Source: Draconibacterium halophilum
Lineage (GTDB): Bacteria > Bacteroidota > Bacteroidia > Bacteroidales > Prolixibacteraceae
NCBI RefSeq assembly: GCF_010448835.1
Contig: NZ_CP048409.1
Location: 4,691,501 to 4,755,500, forward strand
Reading direction: 5' to 3'
Length of the DNA: 64,000 nucleotides
A program made the position numbers and the translations under genes. Positions 19,284-29,182 of the stretch are shown here, in pieces. The number at the start of each line of letters is the position of its first letter. Positions within the stretch are counted from its first letter, which is position 1. The notes under the pieces were generated by a model. That model saw nothing but the letters and a program-made list of their open reading frames with translations, did no database searches and had not been told where the DNA came from.

Positions 19284-19289
19284 CCAATT

Positions 19290-22200
19290 ATGGATAAACT
19301 ATTAGCACCGTTTATATACCTTATCCGTAAGATCTTTGAAATCAGTTATAGCCTAACAGATAACTACGGCGTATCTATACTTCTGTTAAGTTTTGTGATT
19401 TCGCTGTTGTTGCTTCCCATTTTTATTTATATCGAAAAAGCCAAAAAACGCGACGATGCTATAAAAAGAAGAATGCAGCCTTTGGTTGACGAAATTAAAC
19501 AAGTGTATACTGGGCAGCAGCGCTATTATTACCTTAAAACACTTAACCGACAGTTTGGATACAGCCAGTTTAAAGCCCTTGTTCCGATACTTAGTCTTTT
19601 GGTACAGATCCCATTTTTTATAGCCGCTTATCAGTACCTCGACAATCTGGAAGCTATACAACGCGTTTCGTTTGGTCCATTAGCTGATCTATCAGAACCC
19701 GATCATTTGTTTGGGATAGTGAATGTGCTCCCGATAATCATGACGGTTGTGAATTTACTGACAGCCTGGTTTTACACACGCAACGGCAATACATCGGAGC
19801 GCAAACAAATGATTGTTATTGCCGGGGTTTTTCTTGTTCTGCTTTTCAATCTGCCATCAGGTCTGGTTCTATACTGGACAATGAATAATGTATTTGCATT
19901 TTTACGCCTGTTTGTTACCAATAGAGAAGTTTTTAAAGGAAGATATAACTTCACTTTTGAAATAAAAACTACACTCCTTTCATCTTATTTATTTTTAGTT
20001 TCGGTGATGTTTATCGCTCAAATTAACTGGGCGATGGAACATGGCTTTGCAAGTTTACCTCTTCGGTTGTTTTTAGGTGCTTTTGGGTGTTTAATTTTGG
20101 TGTCACTTGCAGCGCCTATCTGGAAAAATTACAGAGCTAAATTTATTTATGTTTTCAATCAGAATAAGCGCAATTATATGCATTGTCTTCATGCCTCATT
20201 GCCCTTAAGTGTATTTGTAAACCTTATTCTTTATACTGTTTTTGAAAACAATGATTTTCTGAACAATACACTTCTTTTTATTGGCGCTTGTGTGCTACTC
20301 ATCGTGCTTTTTCAATTGTTAATACTACCTGCCCGCACCATTAATAAAACCTTGCAACATAGCCATATTCCAAATCATTTACCATTGGTATTTTTTATTG
20401 CCGGGATATATTTCTATGTGTCGCACAAATATTACCCAGGCGAAGGTTACTCTCATCTCCTGAGTGCTTCATTAATCACAATAGTAGTATCTCAATTGCT
20501 ATACTCGATATTCGTGTATAATCGAAAACCGGCCATAAAATGGGTAGCATATGTTATACGATTTATAATTCTTGTTTTAACCACAATTCAACTGTTATAT
20601 GTTGCGCAGTTTGTAGCCGACACTCCGCTAAAGCTGGGATTATTTGGTCTGCGTATTAATATTTTGGGCGACAACACAGCCGAAGGAATAGTAAAACCTG
20701 GCTTAATTATTTTGGGGTTGATGCTGTTACGGACAATGTCCGATTTTAAAATATCTCCAAAAGCGAAATGGGTATCAGATATGATACTTGCAGCTCTGAC
20801 TGTTACCTTCACAACAGCACTCATTTTCTTTTGGCATCCTTTGATGGTTTACGCCTCATTGCCCAGCGAATTCGATTTTAATGCTGTAGATATTTTCACC
20901 AAAAATCTTCATTTCGTTTTAATGATCTCGGGATTACTTTGTGCGTTCTTTTTTATTGTACCTCGTAGCTATAAACCATTTGTATTAATCGTATTTTTGA
21001 CAACTTCAATCCTGAGTTTCATTAACAGTATTGTTATTCCTTTAGATTTAGGTTCGCTTCAAATTGACAAGTTTTCGAAAGCACAGAATCTTGCAGCGCC
21101 CTTTTCAAAATATCTGTTAGAGCTAGGAATAATATTAGCCCTTGGTTTTTTATTTACCCAAATTCTGAAAAAACGGTACAACAACTATCTGATATGGGCT
21201 ATTTTTAGCTTACATCTATTGGTTGCAGGCCAGGCATTATTTGCCGTTCATCAATCAAAATCTGATTCCGGAAACGATAACATGGATTTGTCGCAGAATA
21301 AAATAATGTTCTCGAAGTCAGAAGAGAATATACTTTTTATTTTAGCTGATGGAATTCAAGGAAAGTTTATCGAACAGATGATGAGGGAGAACAATGATTT
21401 ACGCGAATCATATACGGGTTTTACGTGGTATTCCAATAGTGTTTCTGTTTCTAATTACACCCACACTTCGGTGCCTGTAATTATGTCCGGAACCCGGTTT
21501 TATGCCGATTCGTTAAATGCCGATTCCAAACATGATATTCGGTATAAAATAACCGATGCGGCCGATTCGTTCATTAATAAAGTTCATGCAAATGGATACT
21601 CAATGACAAGTACTCACATGCATTATTCCCGGGCAAATTACAATGCAATAGAAAACTTTATACCCGAATATGGTAGTAAAATTGATGAATTGGCTCTAAA
21701 AAATAATTTCAAACTAAAAACATTTGAAGTTTGGTATAACCGACTTTGGGAAAATGCCTTACTGTTCAGTTCTCCATTGTTTATGAAATCCGCCTTATAT
21801 AACGATGCAGAGTGGATTATTCAGACTGACGAGATCTCACAAGATCTGGATAAATACAATTATTTGAAGTTGCTGGTCAATCTTTCTGATGCCTCATCTA
21901 AGGAGCCAAGCTTTATTTACCTTCACAATCATTCAGGCCATAATCCGTGGTATATTTTAAACGATGATGCTACATTTGAAGTCGATGTTCATCCGTACGA
22001 CAACAATCTGTGGGTAATGCAAGAGTATGCGCGACTGTTTAACTGGATGAGAGAAGAAAATGTTTTTGATAACACAAAAATTATTGTGGTGTCGGATCAT
22101 GGTATTTCATGGGGGCATCACGATGGTGAGATATCGTTACCAATGCCTAAAAACTGGGATGAAAATGTTGCAAAATCACTCGATTTAAACTTAAAAAAAT

Positions 22201-22475
22201 ATTGGCGGCTTAATGCCTTGCTTATGGTAAAAGACTTCAATGCAAAAACAGATTTTACAGAAGACAACATGCTAATGACCAATGCCGACGCTTCGTACAT
22301 AGCCTTCAACAATGATTATATTGATTCGTTGAAAGCAATGGATCAACGTACAGTAACATCCTTCCATGTTGATTGGCAAGGATCATTTGCAAAATATAAG
22401 AAACATCCGATTAGAAATACATATCATATTAAAGACAATATTTTTGATTTAAATAATTGGACCAGAACAAAATAA
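19290..22475 (+). CDS. YidC/Oxa1-like domain fused to sulfatase/phosphotransferase-like domain (copy 2)
   Basis: This 1,061-residue protein starts 6 bases after copy 1 and has the same three-zone plan. The first ~215 residues are nearly identical to copy 1, including Ser38 in place of the YidC groove arginine, and the DNA is also very similar there. The middle membrane zone is strongly diverged and slightly longer. The C-terminal domain keeps a metal-type Asp in L-A-D-G, candidate nucleophile Thr724 (T-H-T-S-V-P), the G-H-N-P-W histidine, and D936-H937-G followed by a His-rich loop. The protein ends with the shared F-D-L-N-N-W tail. Same functional inference as copy 1, possibly with a different acceptor or donor. 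Confidence 0.82.
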   Translation: MDKLLAPFIYLIRKIFEISYSLTDNYGVSILLLSFVISLLLLPIFIYIEKAKKRDDAIKRRMQPLVDEIKQVYTGQQRYYYLKTLNRQFGYSQFKALVPILSLLVQIPFFIAAYQYLDNLEAIQRVSFGPLADLSEPDHLFGIVNVLPIIMTVVNLLTAWFYTRNGNTSERKQMIVIAGVFLVLLFNLPSGLVLYWTMNNVFAFLRLFVTNREVFKGRYNFTFEIKTTLLSSYLFLVSVMFIAQINWAMEHGFASLPLRLFLGAFGCLILVSLAAPIWKNYRAKFIYVFNQNKRNYMHCLHASLPLSVFVNLILYTVFENNDFLNNTLLFIGACVLLIVLFQLLILPARTINKTLQHSHIPNHLPLVFFIAGIYFYVSHKYYPGEGYSHLLSASLITIVVSQLLYSIFVYNRKPAIKWVAYVIRFIILVLTTIQLLYVAQFVADTPLKLGLFGLRINILGDNTAEGIVKPGLIILGLMLLRTMSDFKISPKAKWVSDMILAALTVTFTTALIFFWHPLMVYASLPSEFDFNAVDIFTKNLHFVLMISGLLCAFFFIVPRSYKPFVLIVFLTTSILSFINSIVIPLDLGSLQIDKFSKAQNLAAPFSKYLLELGIILALGFLFTQILKKRYNNYLIWAIFSLHLLVAGQALFAVHQSKSDSGNDNMDLSQNKIMFSKSEENILFILADGIQGKFIEQMMRENNDLRESYTGFTWYSNSVSVSNYTHTSVPVIMSGTRFYADSLNADSKHDIRYKITDAADSFINKVHANGYSMTSTHMHYSRANYNAIENFIPEYGSKIDELALKNNFKLKTFEVWYNRLWENALLFSSPLFMKSALYNDAEWIIQTDEISQDLDKYNYLKLLVNLSDASSKEPSFIYLHNHSGHNPWYILNDDATFEVDVHPYDNNLWVMQEYARLFNWMREENVFDNTKIIVVSDHGISWGHHDGEISLPMPKNWDENVAKSLDLNLKKYWRLNALLMVKDFNAKTDFTEDNMLMTNADASYIAFNNDYIDSLKAMDQRTVTSFHVDWQGSFAKYKKHPIRNTYHIKDNIFDLNNWTRTK

Positions 22476-22481
22476 CCACAT

Positions 22482-25400
22482 ATGGATAAAATATTCTCAC
22501 CATTTATTTTTTTAGTCCGTACCATTTTCGAAGTCGGTTATAACCTGACTGGCAGTTATGGAGTAGCAATACTACTTTTAAGCTTTGCTATTTCGTTGTT
22601 GTTGCTTCCCATATTTATCTATATCGAAAAGGCCAAAAAAAGCGATGATGCTGTTAAGAAAAGAATGCAGCCTTTGATTGATGAAATTAAGCAGGTGTAT
22701 ACCGGGCAGGAACGATACTATTACCTAAAAACACTAAACCGACAATTTGGATACAGCCACTTTAAAGCACTCGTTCCGATACTTAGCCTGCTGGTGCAGA
22801 TACCATTTTTTATTGCTGCATATCAATACCTCGATAATCTGGAAGCCATAGAAGGTGTTTCATTTGGTCCTTTAGATGATCTCTCAAAACCTGATCACCT
22901 TTTTGGAATTGTAAACGTACTCCCTATTTTAATGACGGTTGTAAATTTACTGACAGCATGGTTTTACACCCGCCATGGAAATACGTCTGAACGCAAACAA
23001 ATGGTGGTTATTGCCGGGGTATTTCTTGTTCTGCTTTTCAATCTACCATCGGGGTTGGTACTTTACTGGACAATGAACAACGTGTTTGCATTTTTGCGCC
23101 TGTTTATTACTAATAGGGAAGTATTTAAACAGTCCGACAAGGCCGTTACAAGTATGTCCTCATCGACTCTACTCCCGGCAGTCTTTTTTGTTTTAACATT
23201 TCTAACCGTGATCGGTCAAATTAACTGGGCTTTAAGTCGTAGTTTAGAGCCGCTGCCTGCGCGCATCCTTGCATCTTTGTTTGGTTCAATGCTTTTAACC
23301 AGCTTAATTGGTTTACTTTTCAGATCGTTTCGAATAACTGTAAGGGAAGATATTCGAAAGAATAAAAAACAATATTTCCAGACAACTCAATGGTCGGTTA
23401 TAGTTGCGCTACTTGCGGTTGTTTATTGGTCAATTACACACCGCTTTGATCATTTTATTGGTCTGGCCCTTCAACTGTCAGGGGCAGCAATTCTTATTGT
23501 ATGGTGGTGCATTTTGATAAAAACACCGGTACAAAAAGCGACACATAAAATTCAAACGCTCGACATTGATCACAGATACATTTATATAGCGTTTGCCGCT
23601 GTTATCTATTTTTATCTTTCCGGCAAATATTATTATCACGGAGTAAATAATGAACTACTTGTTTTATCTGGCATTGTGCTCATTCCGTTACAAATACTTT
23701 TGGCAATCAGGTTTTTTAGCACTAAATACCGAGGCTCATTATTATGGAGTCTGTCGCTTATTATATCAAGTATTTTAATGCTTATTCAAATCGAAATATT
23801 TTTGGTTACCATGCGCAACAGCTTTGTGCTTTTCAGTTGGTTATCGCTACCGGAAAGTATTAAAGAACAGTGCAACTTTGCCTCCATTATCTTCGCTGGA
23901 ATTTTGTCCTCCGTTTTGCCATTTTATTTCGCTATAAAAAGGAAGCCGGAACAAAAAAATGACTTCAGCAGAAAATGGATCATTGCATTTGCGTTGGTAA
24001 CATTCTATTTAGTAACACTGGTATTTTGGTGGAAACCTATGATGGTTTATGCATCTTTTCCGTACAACTTCAACTTTGTGGCTACCGACATTATTGAAAA
24101 CAATTTTAGCATTGCGGCATACTCTTTTCTTTTTGCACTGATTCTGTTTTTGGTTGCTCCCAATAAACTGCGAAAAGGGCTCACAAAGCTGATGCTGGGT
24201 TTATCGATATTGTTTTATGTGAATACATTTCTTGTGCCTGTAAATGTAGGAACGCTGCAAGACGCCATGTTTTCGGAAGAAAACAAACTCGCATTTAATT
24301 TGTGGTTTTACGTATTGGAATTTGCGTTTATTATCGCAGCGATGACATTCGTTTCGTTCCTGATAAAAAAGAACTACCATAAATATGTATCGATAGCTTT
24401 TATAGCTTTTATCATTTTAACAATTGGGCAGAGTAGCTACGTTGCTGGCACCAAAGGCAATCTTTTTGTTGAGAAAAAGGGAGATAAAAACGGAGTAGCT
24501 GTTGAAAAGGTAATACCGTTTTCGCAAACCAAGGAAAACATTTTATTCTTTATTCCGGATGGATTACAGGGCTGGTATATGAAAGACCTTCTCGAGGAGC
24601 ATCCCGAGTATAAAGAAATTTTCAAAGGTTTCAAGTGGTACCCGAATACGGTTTCTACATCGAATTTTACCTATGCATCGATGCCCGCAATGATGTGTGG
24701 AGACGACTTTAATATTGCCAATATGAATGCAATGGACGAAGAATCTATCCTGAAAAAATACCGCCTAGCAACCGAAACCTTCTACGACCGAATAAAAGAA
24801 AACGACTACTACTTTTCGAGTGGAAAAATGGGTTACTCAAGTGTTGATTATGATCGTTTCGATAATTTTATTCCATGGTGGGATCCATCGTGGGATAAGG
24901 TTCTAAAACTTGGAAGCAGTGTTGAAATTTGGTATACCCGTTTTTGGGAAAACTCACTTTTTTATGGAGCTCCTCTATGTCTAAAACCAATAATTTATAA
25001 CGAGCGGGATTGGTTGGTTCAGTTCAATGAGTCGTATCAGAAGAACAACGAAACTATTCCGCACTATTTTGTGCAAATACTACCCAATATTTCGGTAAAT
25101 ACCAGTACCGACAAGAATTTTATTTTCTTTCATACTTCGTATACACATGCCCCATGGAACGTGGTTGAGAATGGACAAATCACCAAAAATATTAGTCCTT
25201 ACCGAAATCAGGTGAAGTTTTTTAAAGACTTTTCGAAATGGATGAAATGGTTACAGGAAAACAATGTTTACGATAACACCAAAATTGTAATTGCATCCGA
25301 TCATGGTCCGGAATGGTACCATTATGATGGAAAAGCAGATGTAGATGTTCCTTTAGAAAACTATAACTACGACAAGTTCAGAAAAGACCTGTTTCTTCGC

Positions 25401-25694
25401 TTAAATTGCTTAATGCTGGTAAAGGATTTTAATGCTGAAGGACCGCTGCAAGAAGATTGGCGAACAATGAGTAATGCTGATGTTCCTTCGATTTTATTTA
25501 ACGACAACGATCCAACCCAGGGAGAAGAGCAGGTTGGACGCGAAATCTATACCTTCCTGACCTGGTGGCATCAGGACCTGAAAACCCGGTCGAAATATAA
25601 TATCCGTCAATCGTTTAAGGTGAAAGGAAATATTTACGATTACGATAATTGGGAACAGATGGAAGCCAATGAACAAGAAAAAACAGACGAATAA
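22482..25694 (+). CDS. YidC/Oxa1-like domain fused to sulfatase/phosphotransferase-like domain (copy 3)
   Basis: This 1,070-residue third paralogue again starts 6 bases after the previous stop. The YidC-like zone (Ser38) is conserved. The middle helices and catalytic domain are diverged but retain an Asp in I-P-D-G, candidate nucleophile Thr730 (T-Y-A-S-M-P), the T-H-A-P-W histidine, and D940-H941-G with a nearby Tyr-His pair. The C-terminus has the Y-D-Y-D-N-W version of the shared tail and a short charged extension. All catalytic-type residues are kept in all three copies, so none looks like a decayed duplicate. Confidence 0.82.
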   Translation: MDKIFSPFIFLVRTIFEVGYNLTGSYGVAILLLSFAISLLLLPIFIYIEKAKKSDDAVKKRMQPLIDEIKQVYTGQERYYYLKTLNRQFGYSHFKALVPILSLLVQIPFFIAAYQYLDNLEAIEGVSFGPLDDLSKPDHLFGIVNVLPILMTVVNLLTAWFYTRHGNTSERKQMVVIAGVFLVLLFNLPSGLVLYWTMNNVFAFLRLFITNREVFKQSDKAVTSMSSSTLLPAVFFVLTFLTVIGQINWALSRSLEPLPARILASLFGSMLLTSLIGLLFRSFRITVREDIRKNKKQYFQTTQWSVIVALLAVVYWSITHRFDHFIGLALQLSGAAILIVWWCILIKTPVQKATHKIQTLDIDHRYIYIAFAAVIYFYLSGKYYYHGVNNELLVLSGIVLIPLQILLAIRFFSTKYRGSLLWSLSLIISSILMLIQIEIFLVTMRNSFVLFSWLSLPESIKEQCNFASIIFAGILSSVLPFYFAIKRKPEQKNDFSRKWIIAFALVTFYLVTLVFWWKPMMVYASFPYNFNFVATDIIENNFSIAAYSFLFALILFLVAPNKLRKGLTKLMLGLSILFYVNTFLVPVNVGTLQDAMFSEENKLAFNLWFYVLEFAFIIAAMTFVSFLIKKNYHKYVSIAFIAFIILTIGQSSYVAGTKGNLFVEKKGDKNGVAVEKVIPFSQTKENILFFIPDGLQGWYMKDLLEEHPEYKEIFKGFKWYPNTVSTSNFTYASMPAMMCGDDFNIANMNAMDEESILKKYRLATETFYDRIKENDYYFSSGKMGYSSVDYDRFDNFIPWWDPSWDKVLKLGSSVEIWYTRFWENSLFYGAPLCLKPIIYNERDWLVQFNESYQKNNETIPHYFVQILPNISVNTSTDKNFIFFHTSYTHAPWNVVENGQITKNISPYRNQVKFFKDFSKWMKWLQENNVYDNTKIVIASDHGPEWYHYDGKADVDVPLENYNYDKFRKDLFLRLNCLMLVKDFNAEGPLQEDWRTMSNADVPSILFNDNDPTQGEEQVGREIYTFLTWWHQDLKTRSKYNIRQSFKVKGNIYDYDNWEQMEANEQEKTDE

Positions 25695-25755
25695 CAAGTA
25701 GCCTATAAATCATATTTTGACTAAATTATTTATATAAAACCAAAAGATATTCCGA

Positions 25756-27744
25756 ATGAACAAGCTATTTCAATTTATATTGTTGATGGGCACGATAAGC
25801 TCAATACTTTATTCGTGTTCAAACACTACAGATAGCATAATCAGAAATTTCAATCCCCTTACCAATTTGGGAGGGAATGATACCGTTTCTTTCACAATGG
25901 ATTTAGACAATGCCATTGTTGATGGGATAATTATCCCAACCTCAAACCAAACCCGCGATGGATCCTTTTCATTTAGTTTTGAAATCGACAACCCAAATTC
26001 AGACAATCAATACTATTACAAAATATACTACCAGAATAGCAGCTATAAATTTCCGGAGGAGAAGAATGGAGCCATCCACCCCTATTGTCACGAAAATTTT
26101 TATGGAAGTTGGGAAGATGTTTCAACTGGTTTTAAGACAGTGAATGGCTACAGTGTAACAGATGAATTTCGGATTGTTGGAAATCCCAGAGATGAACGCC
26201 TGTATTATGGTGGCGATATGAGCAAGCAGGTTTTTAGCAAGGAACGTATTGAAAATCTCAAAAATTCCATGCGAAATACCCCTGAATGGATCAAATCAAT
26301 TCAGGCGAAGGCGGAGAAAGAAAACCGGGATATCGAGCAACAACTGTTCCTCGATGCATTGTGGATGATCAAAGACGAATCACGAAAAGGCGATTTTAAT
26401 CATCGCTGGAAAAGAAATCCACGCGTTGGAAACTACGAGTTTATGCTGGTTGTAGCTGATGAAGCAGCTTATGAAAAAATTCCTGATTACATCAAGAACG
26501 TCGGACAAACCGACGGTAACGGTTCGTTTATTAACCCGTTTTACTACTTCCGAAATGGAGAAGGCAGCAAAATGGAGGGAGTATCTGTGGTAACTTCAGA
26601 ACGAGTTCTAAAAGTATCGGCAACCATCGATCCGGCTAAAGGCTTATACATAAATCCGGCTCAACAACGCGACGAAAATATCGATACACAATACCAGTCG
26701 GATATGTGCAACAGCACTGAAAATTTATATGAGAATGCTCATTTCGAGCAATATTCGCATGCCATCGACAGAGGATACACAATGAGAAATGTTCCTTTAA
26801 TTCGTGATGTAATTGACGAATCCTATTCTCAGGATGATTTTTTTGGTGCCATGGAAAGATACGATTCTACAGAGTTAATTGTAGGCCATTCATTTAACAG
26901 CCAAACGCCATGCGAAACGGCTTATATAGAAGACGGTGCACTAACTTTAATTAATCCGGGCAATGTTGAGGGGGAGGAATTACGAAAGCAAAATGTGGGG
27001 GCAAAAACCCGGATCGGTTTTACCTACGGAAAGTTTCGGGGGAAAATAAAATTCCCGCGACAATTAAATAACGACAATGTTTGGAACGGATTGACAAATG
27101 CATTCTGGCTGATTTACCAGGACGAAGCCGAATGGAATAACCGCCGGCCTGCCGAAAGCGACGGGTATATTCCGAAAGGAGAAGACGGTGAAGAGTCGTT
27201 AGAAAAAAAACAGAAAAATTACTTCTATTCCGAGATTGATATTGAGATTGTAAAAACATCGCCAACCTGGGATAACGAGGAGTTTTTAAAAGACGACGAC
27301 CGGGAATCAGATAATGTCATGTTCTGCTGTACCAACTGGGATTTGGCGAATCAGGATCCAAAGAAATTTTTCAAAGGAGTTGACAATATTTCGTTTAAGG
27401 ACAAAACTTTTGAGCTGCACCGCTGGACCGATCACTACAAAGCAGTAACATCGAAATACCCGATTAAAAACGACAAACTATACGATCCCGACTTTTTCTA
27501 CTACGAAATTGAGTGGAAACCAACCGAGATTATCTGGAGAGCAGGACCAACTCCTGATAATATGGAACTTTGTGGATATATGAACGACAAATACACCTCG
27601 ATACCCAATAACCAAATGTTGTGTATTATTACGCAGGAATTCCATTATGCCGAGTGGTGGCCGTTTCAGCCCTTCTCGCAAAATGGGGTACCTTTCCCAA
27701 AAAACGATATCGAAGGTAAAGTATATGAAATTGTTGTTGAATAA
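25756..27744 (+). CDS. Lipoprotein with GH16-like glycan hydrolase/lyase-fold domain
   Basis: This 662-residue lipoprotein has a signal with a lipobox at Cys21 (L-Y-S-C). Residues ~35-120 form a beta-rich module. Residues ~170-215 hold a W-I-K-S-I-Q-A-K-A... L-D-A-L-W-M helical motif that recurs at the end of the AlgJ-like protein downstream. Residues ~395-660 look like a concanavalin-fold GH16 domain: a Y-G-K-F-R-G-K-I-K strand, F-W-L, and the catalytic-type E493-I-D495-I-E497. GH16 enzymes cleave beta-linked polysaccharides. In a synthesis operon it may trim or release the polymer. Overall homology outside the motif is uncertain. Confidence 0.72.
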   Translation: MNKLFQFILLMGTISSILYSCSNTTDSIIRNFNPLTNLGGNDTVSFTMDLDNAIVDGIIIPTSNQTRDGSFSFSFEIDNPNSDNQYYYKIYYQNSSYKFPEEKNGAIHPYCHENFYGSWEDVSTGFKTVNGYSVTDEFRIVGNPRDERLYYGGDMSKQVFSKERIENLKNSMRNTPEWIKSIQAKAEKENRDIEQQLFLDALWMIKDESRKGDFNHRWKRNPRVGNYEFMLVVADEAAYEKIPDYIKNVGQTDGNGSFINPFYYFRNGEGSKMEGVSVVTSERVLKVSATIDPAKGLYINPAQQRDENIDTQYQSDMCNSTENLYENAHFEQYSHAIDRGYTMRNVPLIRDVIDESYSQDDFFGAMERYDSTELIVGHSFNSQTPCETAYIEDGALTLINPGNVEGEELRKQNVGAKTRIGFTYGKFRGKIKFPRQLNNDNVWNGLTNAFWLIYQDEAEWNNRRPAESDGYIPKGEDGEESLEKKQKNYFYSEIDIEIVKTSPTWDNEEFLKDDDRESDNVMFCCTNWDLANQDPKKFFKGVDNISFKDKTFELHRWTDHYKAVTSKYPIKNDKLYDPDFFYYEIEWKPTEIIWRAGPTPDNMELCGYMNDKYTSIPNNQMLCIITQEFHYAEWWPFQPFSQNGVPFPKNDIEGKVYEIVVE

Positions 27745-27758
27745 GTTATCTCAGAAAT

Positions 27759-29180
27759 ATGCTGTTTAGTAGTATCCTTTTTCTTTGCATCTTTTTACCG
27801 CTGGTATTAATTGCATATCACACTGTTGGGCACAAATTCAAGAATTATGTCCTGCTTGTTTCAAGCCTCGTGTTTTATGCCTGGGGTGCTCCTAAATTTG
27901 TGTTTCTGCTACTGGTATCGCTTACCATCAACTTTTATGTTGTACGCCAGATACATCGCGATGCCAAACACCGGCAACTTTACCTTTGGACTTCGGTTCT
28001 AATAAATATAGGATTACTCGCCTATTTTAAGTACGCCAATTTTTTTATCGAGAATGTTAACGCACTGCTCGAGGCTGCAGGACAACATTCTGTGCAATGG
28101 ACGTCGGTAGCTTTACCAATCGGGATCTCATTTTTCACTTTTCAGTCAATGACATACACCATTGATGTTTACCGAAAAGTGCATGCACCACTTAAAAACA
28201 TTGCCGATTACTTCCTGTATATTTTGATGTTTCCTCAGTTGATTGCCGGTCCGATTGTTCGCTTTAATACGGTTGCCGACGATATTATTGACCGACGAAA
28301 AAATGAATCAATCAACGAGAAGCTACACGGAATGTACCGTTTTGTAATTGGCTTATCAAAAAAAATGCTGATTGCAAATGTATTGGGCGAGCAGGTTGAT
28401 GCGATTTATTCACTCCCCCACTCCGAGGTTACCACCACTTTAGCCTGGTTGGCGGCACTCGCCTACTCGTTTCAAATTTATTTCGATTTTAGTGGCTACT
28501 CCGATATGGCTATCGGGTTGGGACGTATTTTTGGATTCAAGTTTCCCGAGAATTTCAATAACCCTTATATATCGCAAAACATAACCGAATTCTGGCGCCG
28601 TTGGCATATCACGCTTAGCGACTGGATGCGCGATTATTTGTACATTCCACTTGGCGGAAACAGGGTAGAAACCAAAATGCGTTTATACGTGAATTTAATT
28701 ACCGTATTTTTAATTTCCGGCTTGTGGCACGGAGCTTCGTGGAACTTTGTGATTTGGGGAGCCTGGCATGGCAGTTTTCTTATCCTCGATCGCGTTTTTC
28801 TAATAAAGCTTTTTAAAGGAATAGGAAAACTGCCACGCGTACTCTTCACCTATTTAGTAGTAATAATTGGCTGGGTAATATTTCGTGTCGAAAACATACC
28901 TGACATTCGTTTTTACTTTGGAAAAATGTTCTCGGCTGATCAGTCTGCAGCAGATTATAACATTTCGACTGAATCGAAATACATCATGATTCTGGCAGCA
29001 TTGTTCTCCATTATTACGCTTTTCAATTTCGGAAAACGTCTACAGACATTTGTATTTTACACCCAGTATAAACGTTCAATACATATCGTAGCCAGTGCAA
29101 TTCTGTTGGCCTTGCTTGTTATTAATCTGAGTGCTGTTACCTCATCCGACTTTAACCCGTTTATTTACTTTAGGTTTTAA
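27759..29180 (+). CDS. MBOAT-family O-acyltransferase (AlgI-like)
   Basis: The 473-residue polytopic protein has the AlgI/DltB hallmarks: G-I-S-F-F-T-F-Q near residue 125, the W-R-R-W-H-I-T-L-S-D-W segment near residue 285, and the membrane His324 in L-W-H-G-A-S-W-N. It should transfer acetyl groups from the cytoplasm across the membrane for polysaccharide O-acetylation. The gene precedes an AlgJ-like partner by 2 bases, the usual pairing. Confidence 0.92.
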   Translation: MLFSSILFLCIFLPLVLIAYHTVGHKFKNYVLLVSSLVFYAWGAPKFVFLLLVSLTINFYVVRQIHRDAKHRQLYLWTSVLINIGLLAYFKYANFFIENVNALLEAAGQHSVQWTSVALPIGISFFTFQSMTYTIDVYRKVHAPLKNIADYFLYILMFPQLIAGPIVRFNTVADDIIDRRKNESINEKLHGMYRFVIGLSKKMLIANVLGEQVDAIYSLPHSEVTTTLAWLAALAYSFQIYFDFSGYSDMAIGLGRIFGFKFPENFNNPYISQNITEFWRRWHITLSDWMRDYLYIPLGGNRVETKMRLYVNLITVFLISGLWHGASWNFVIWGAWHGSFLILDRVFLIKLFKGIGKLPRVLFTYLVVIIGWVIFRVENIPDIRFYFGKMFSADQSAADYNISTESKYIMILAALFSIITLFNFGKRLQTFVFYTQYKRSIHIVASAILLALLVINLSAVTSSDFNPFIYFRF

Positions 29181-29182
29181 TC

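Noticed and set aside
16239..25694. Annotation of the three large genes as housekeeping YidC insertases
   Set aside because: They lack the groove arginine, have an added catalytic domain, are in triplicate in a glycan operon and are not beside rnpA/yidC-type neighbours.
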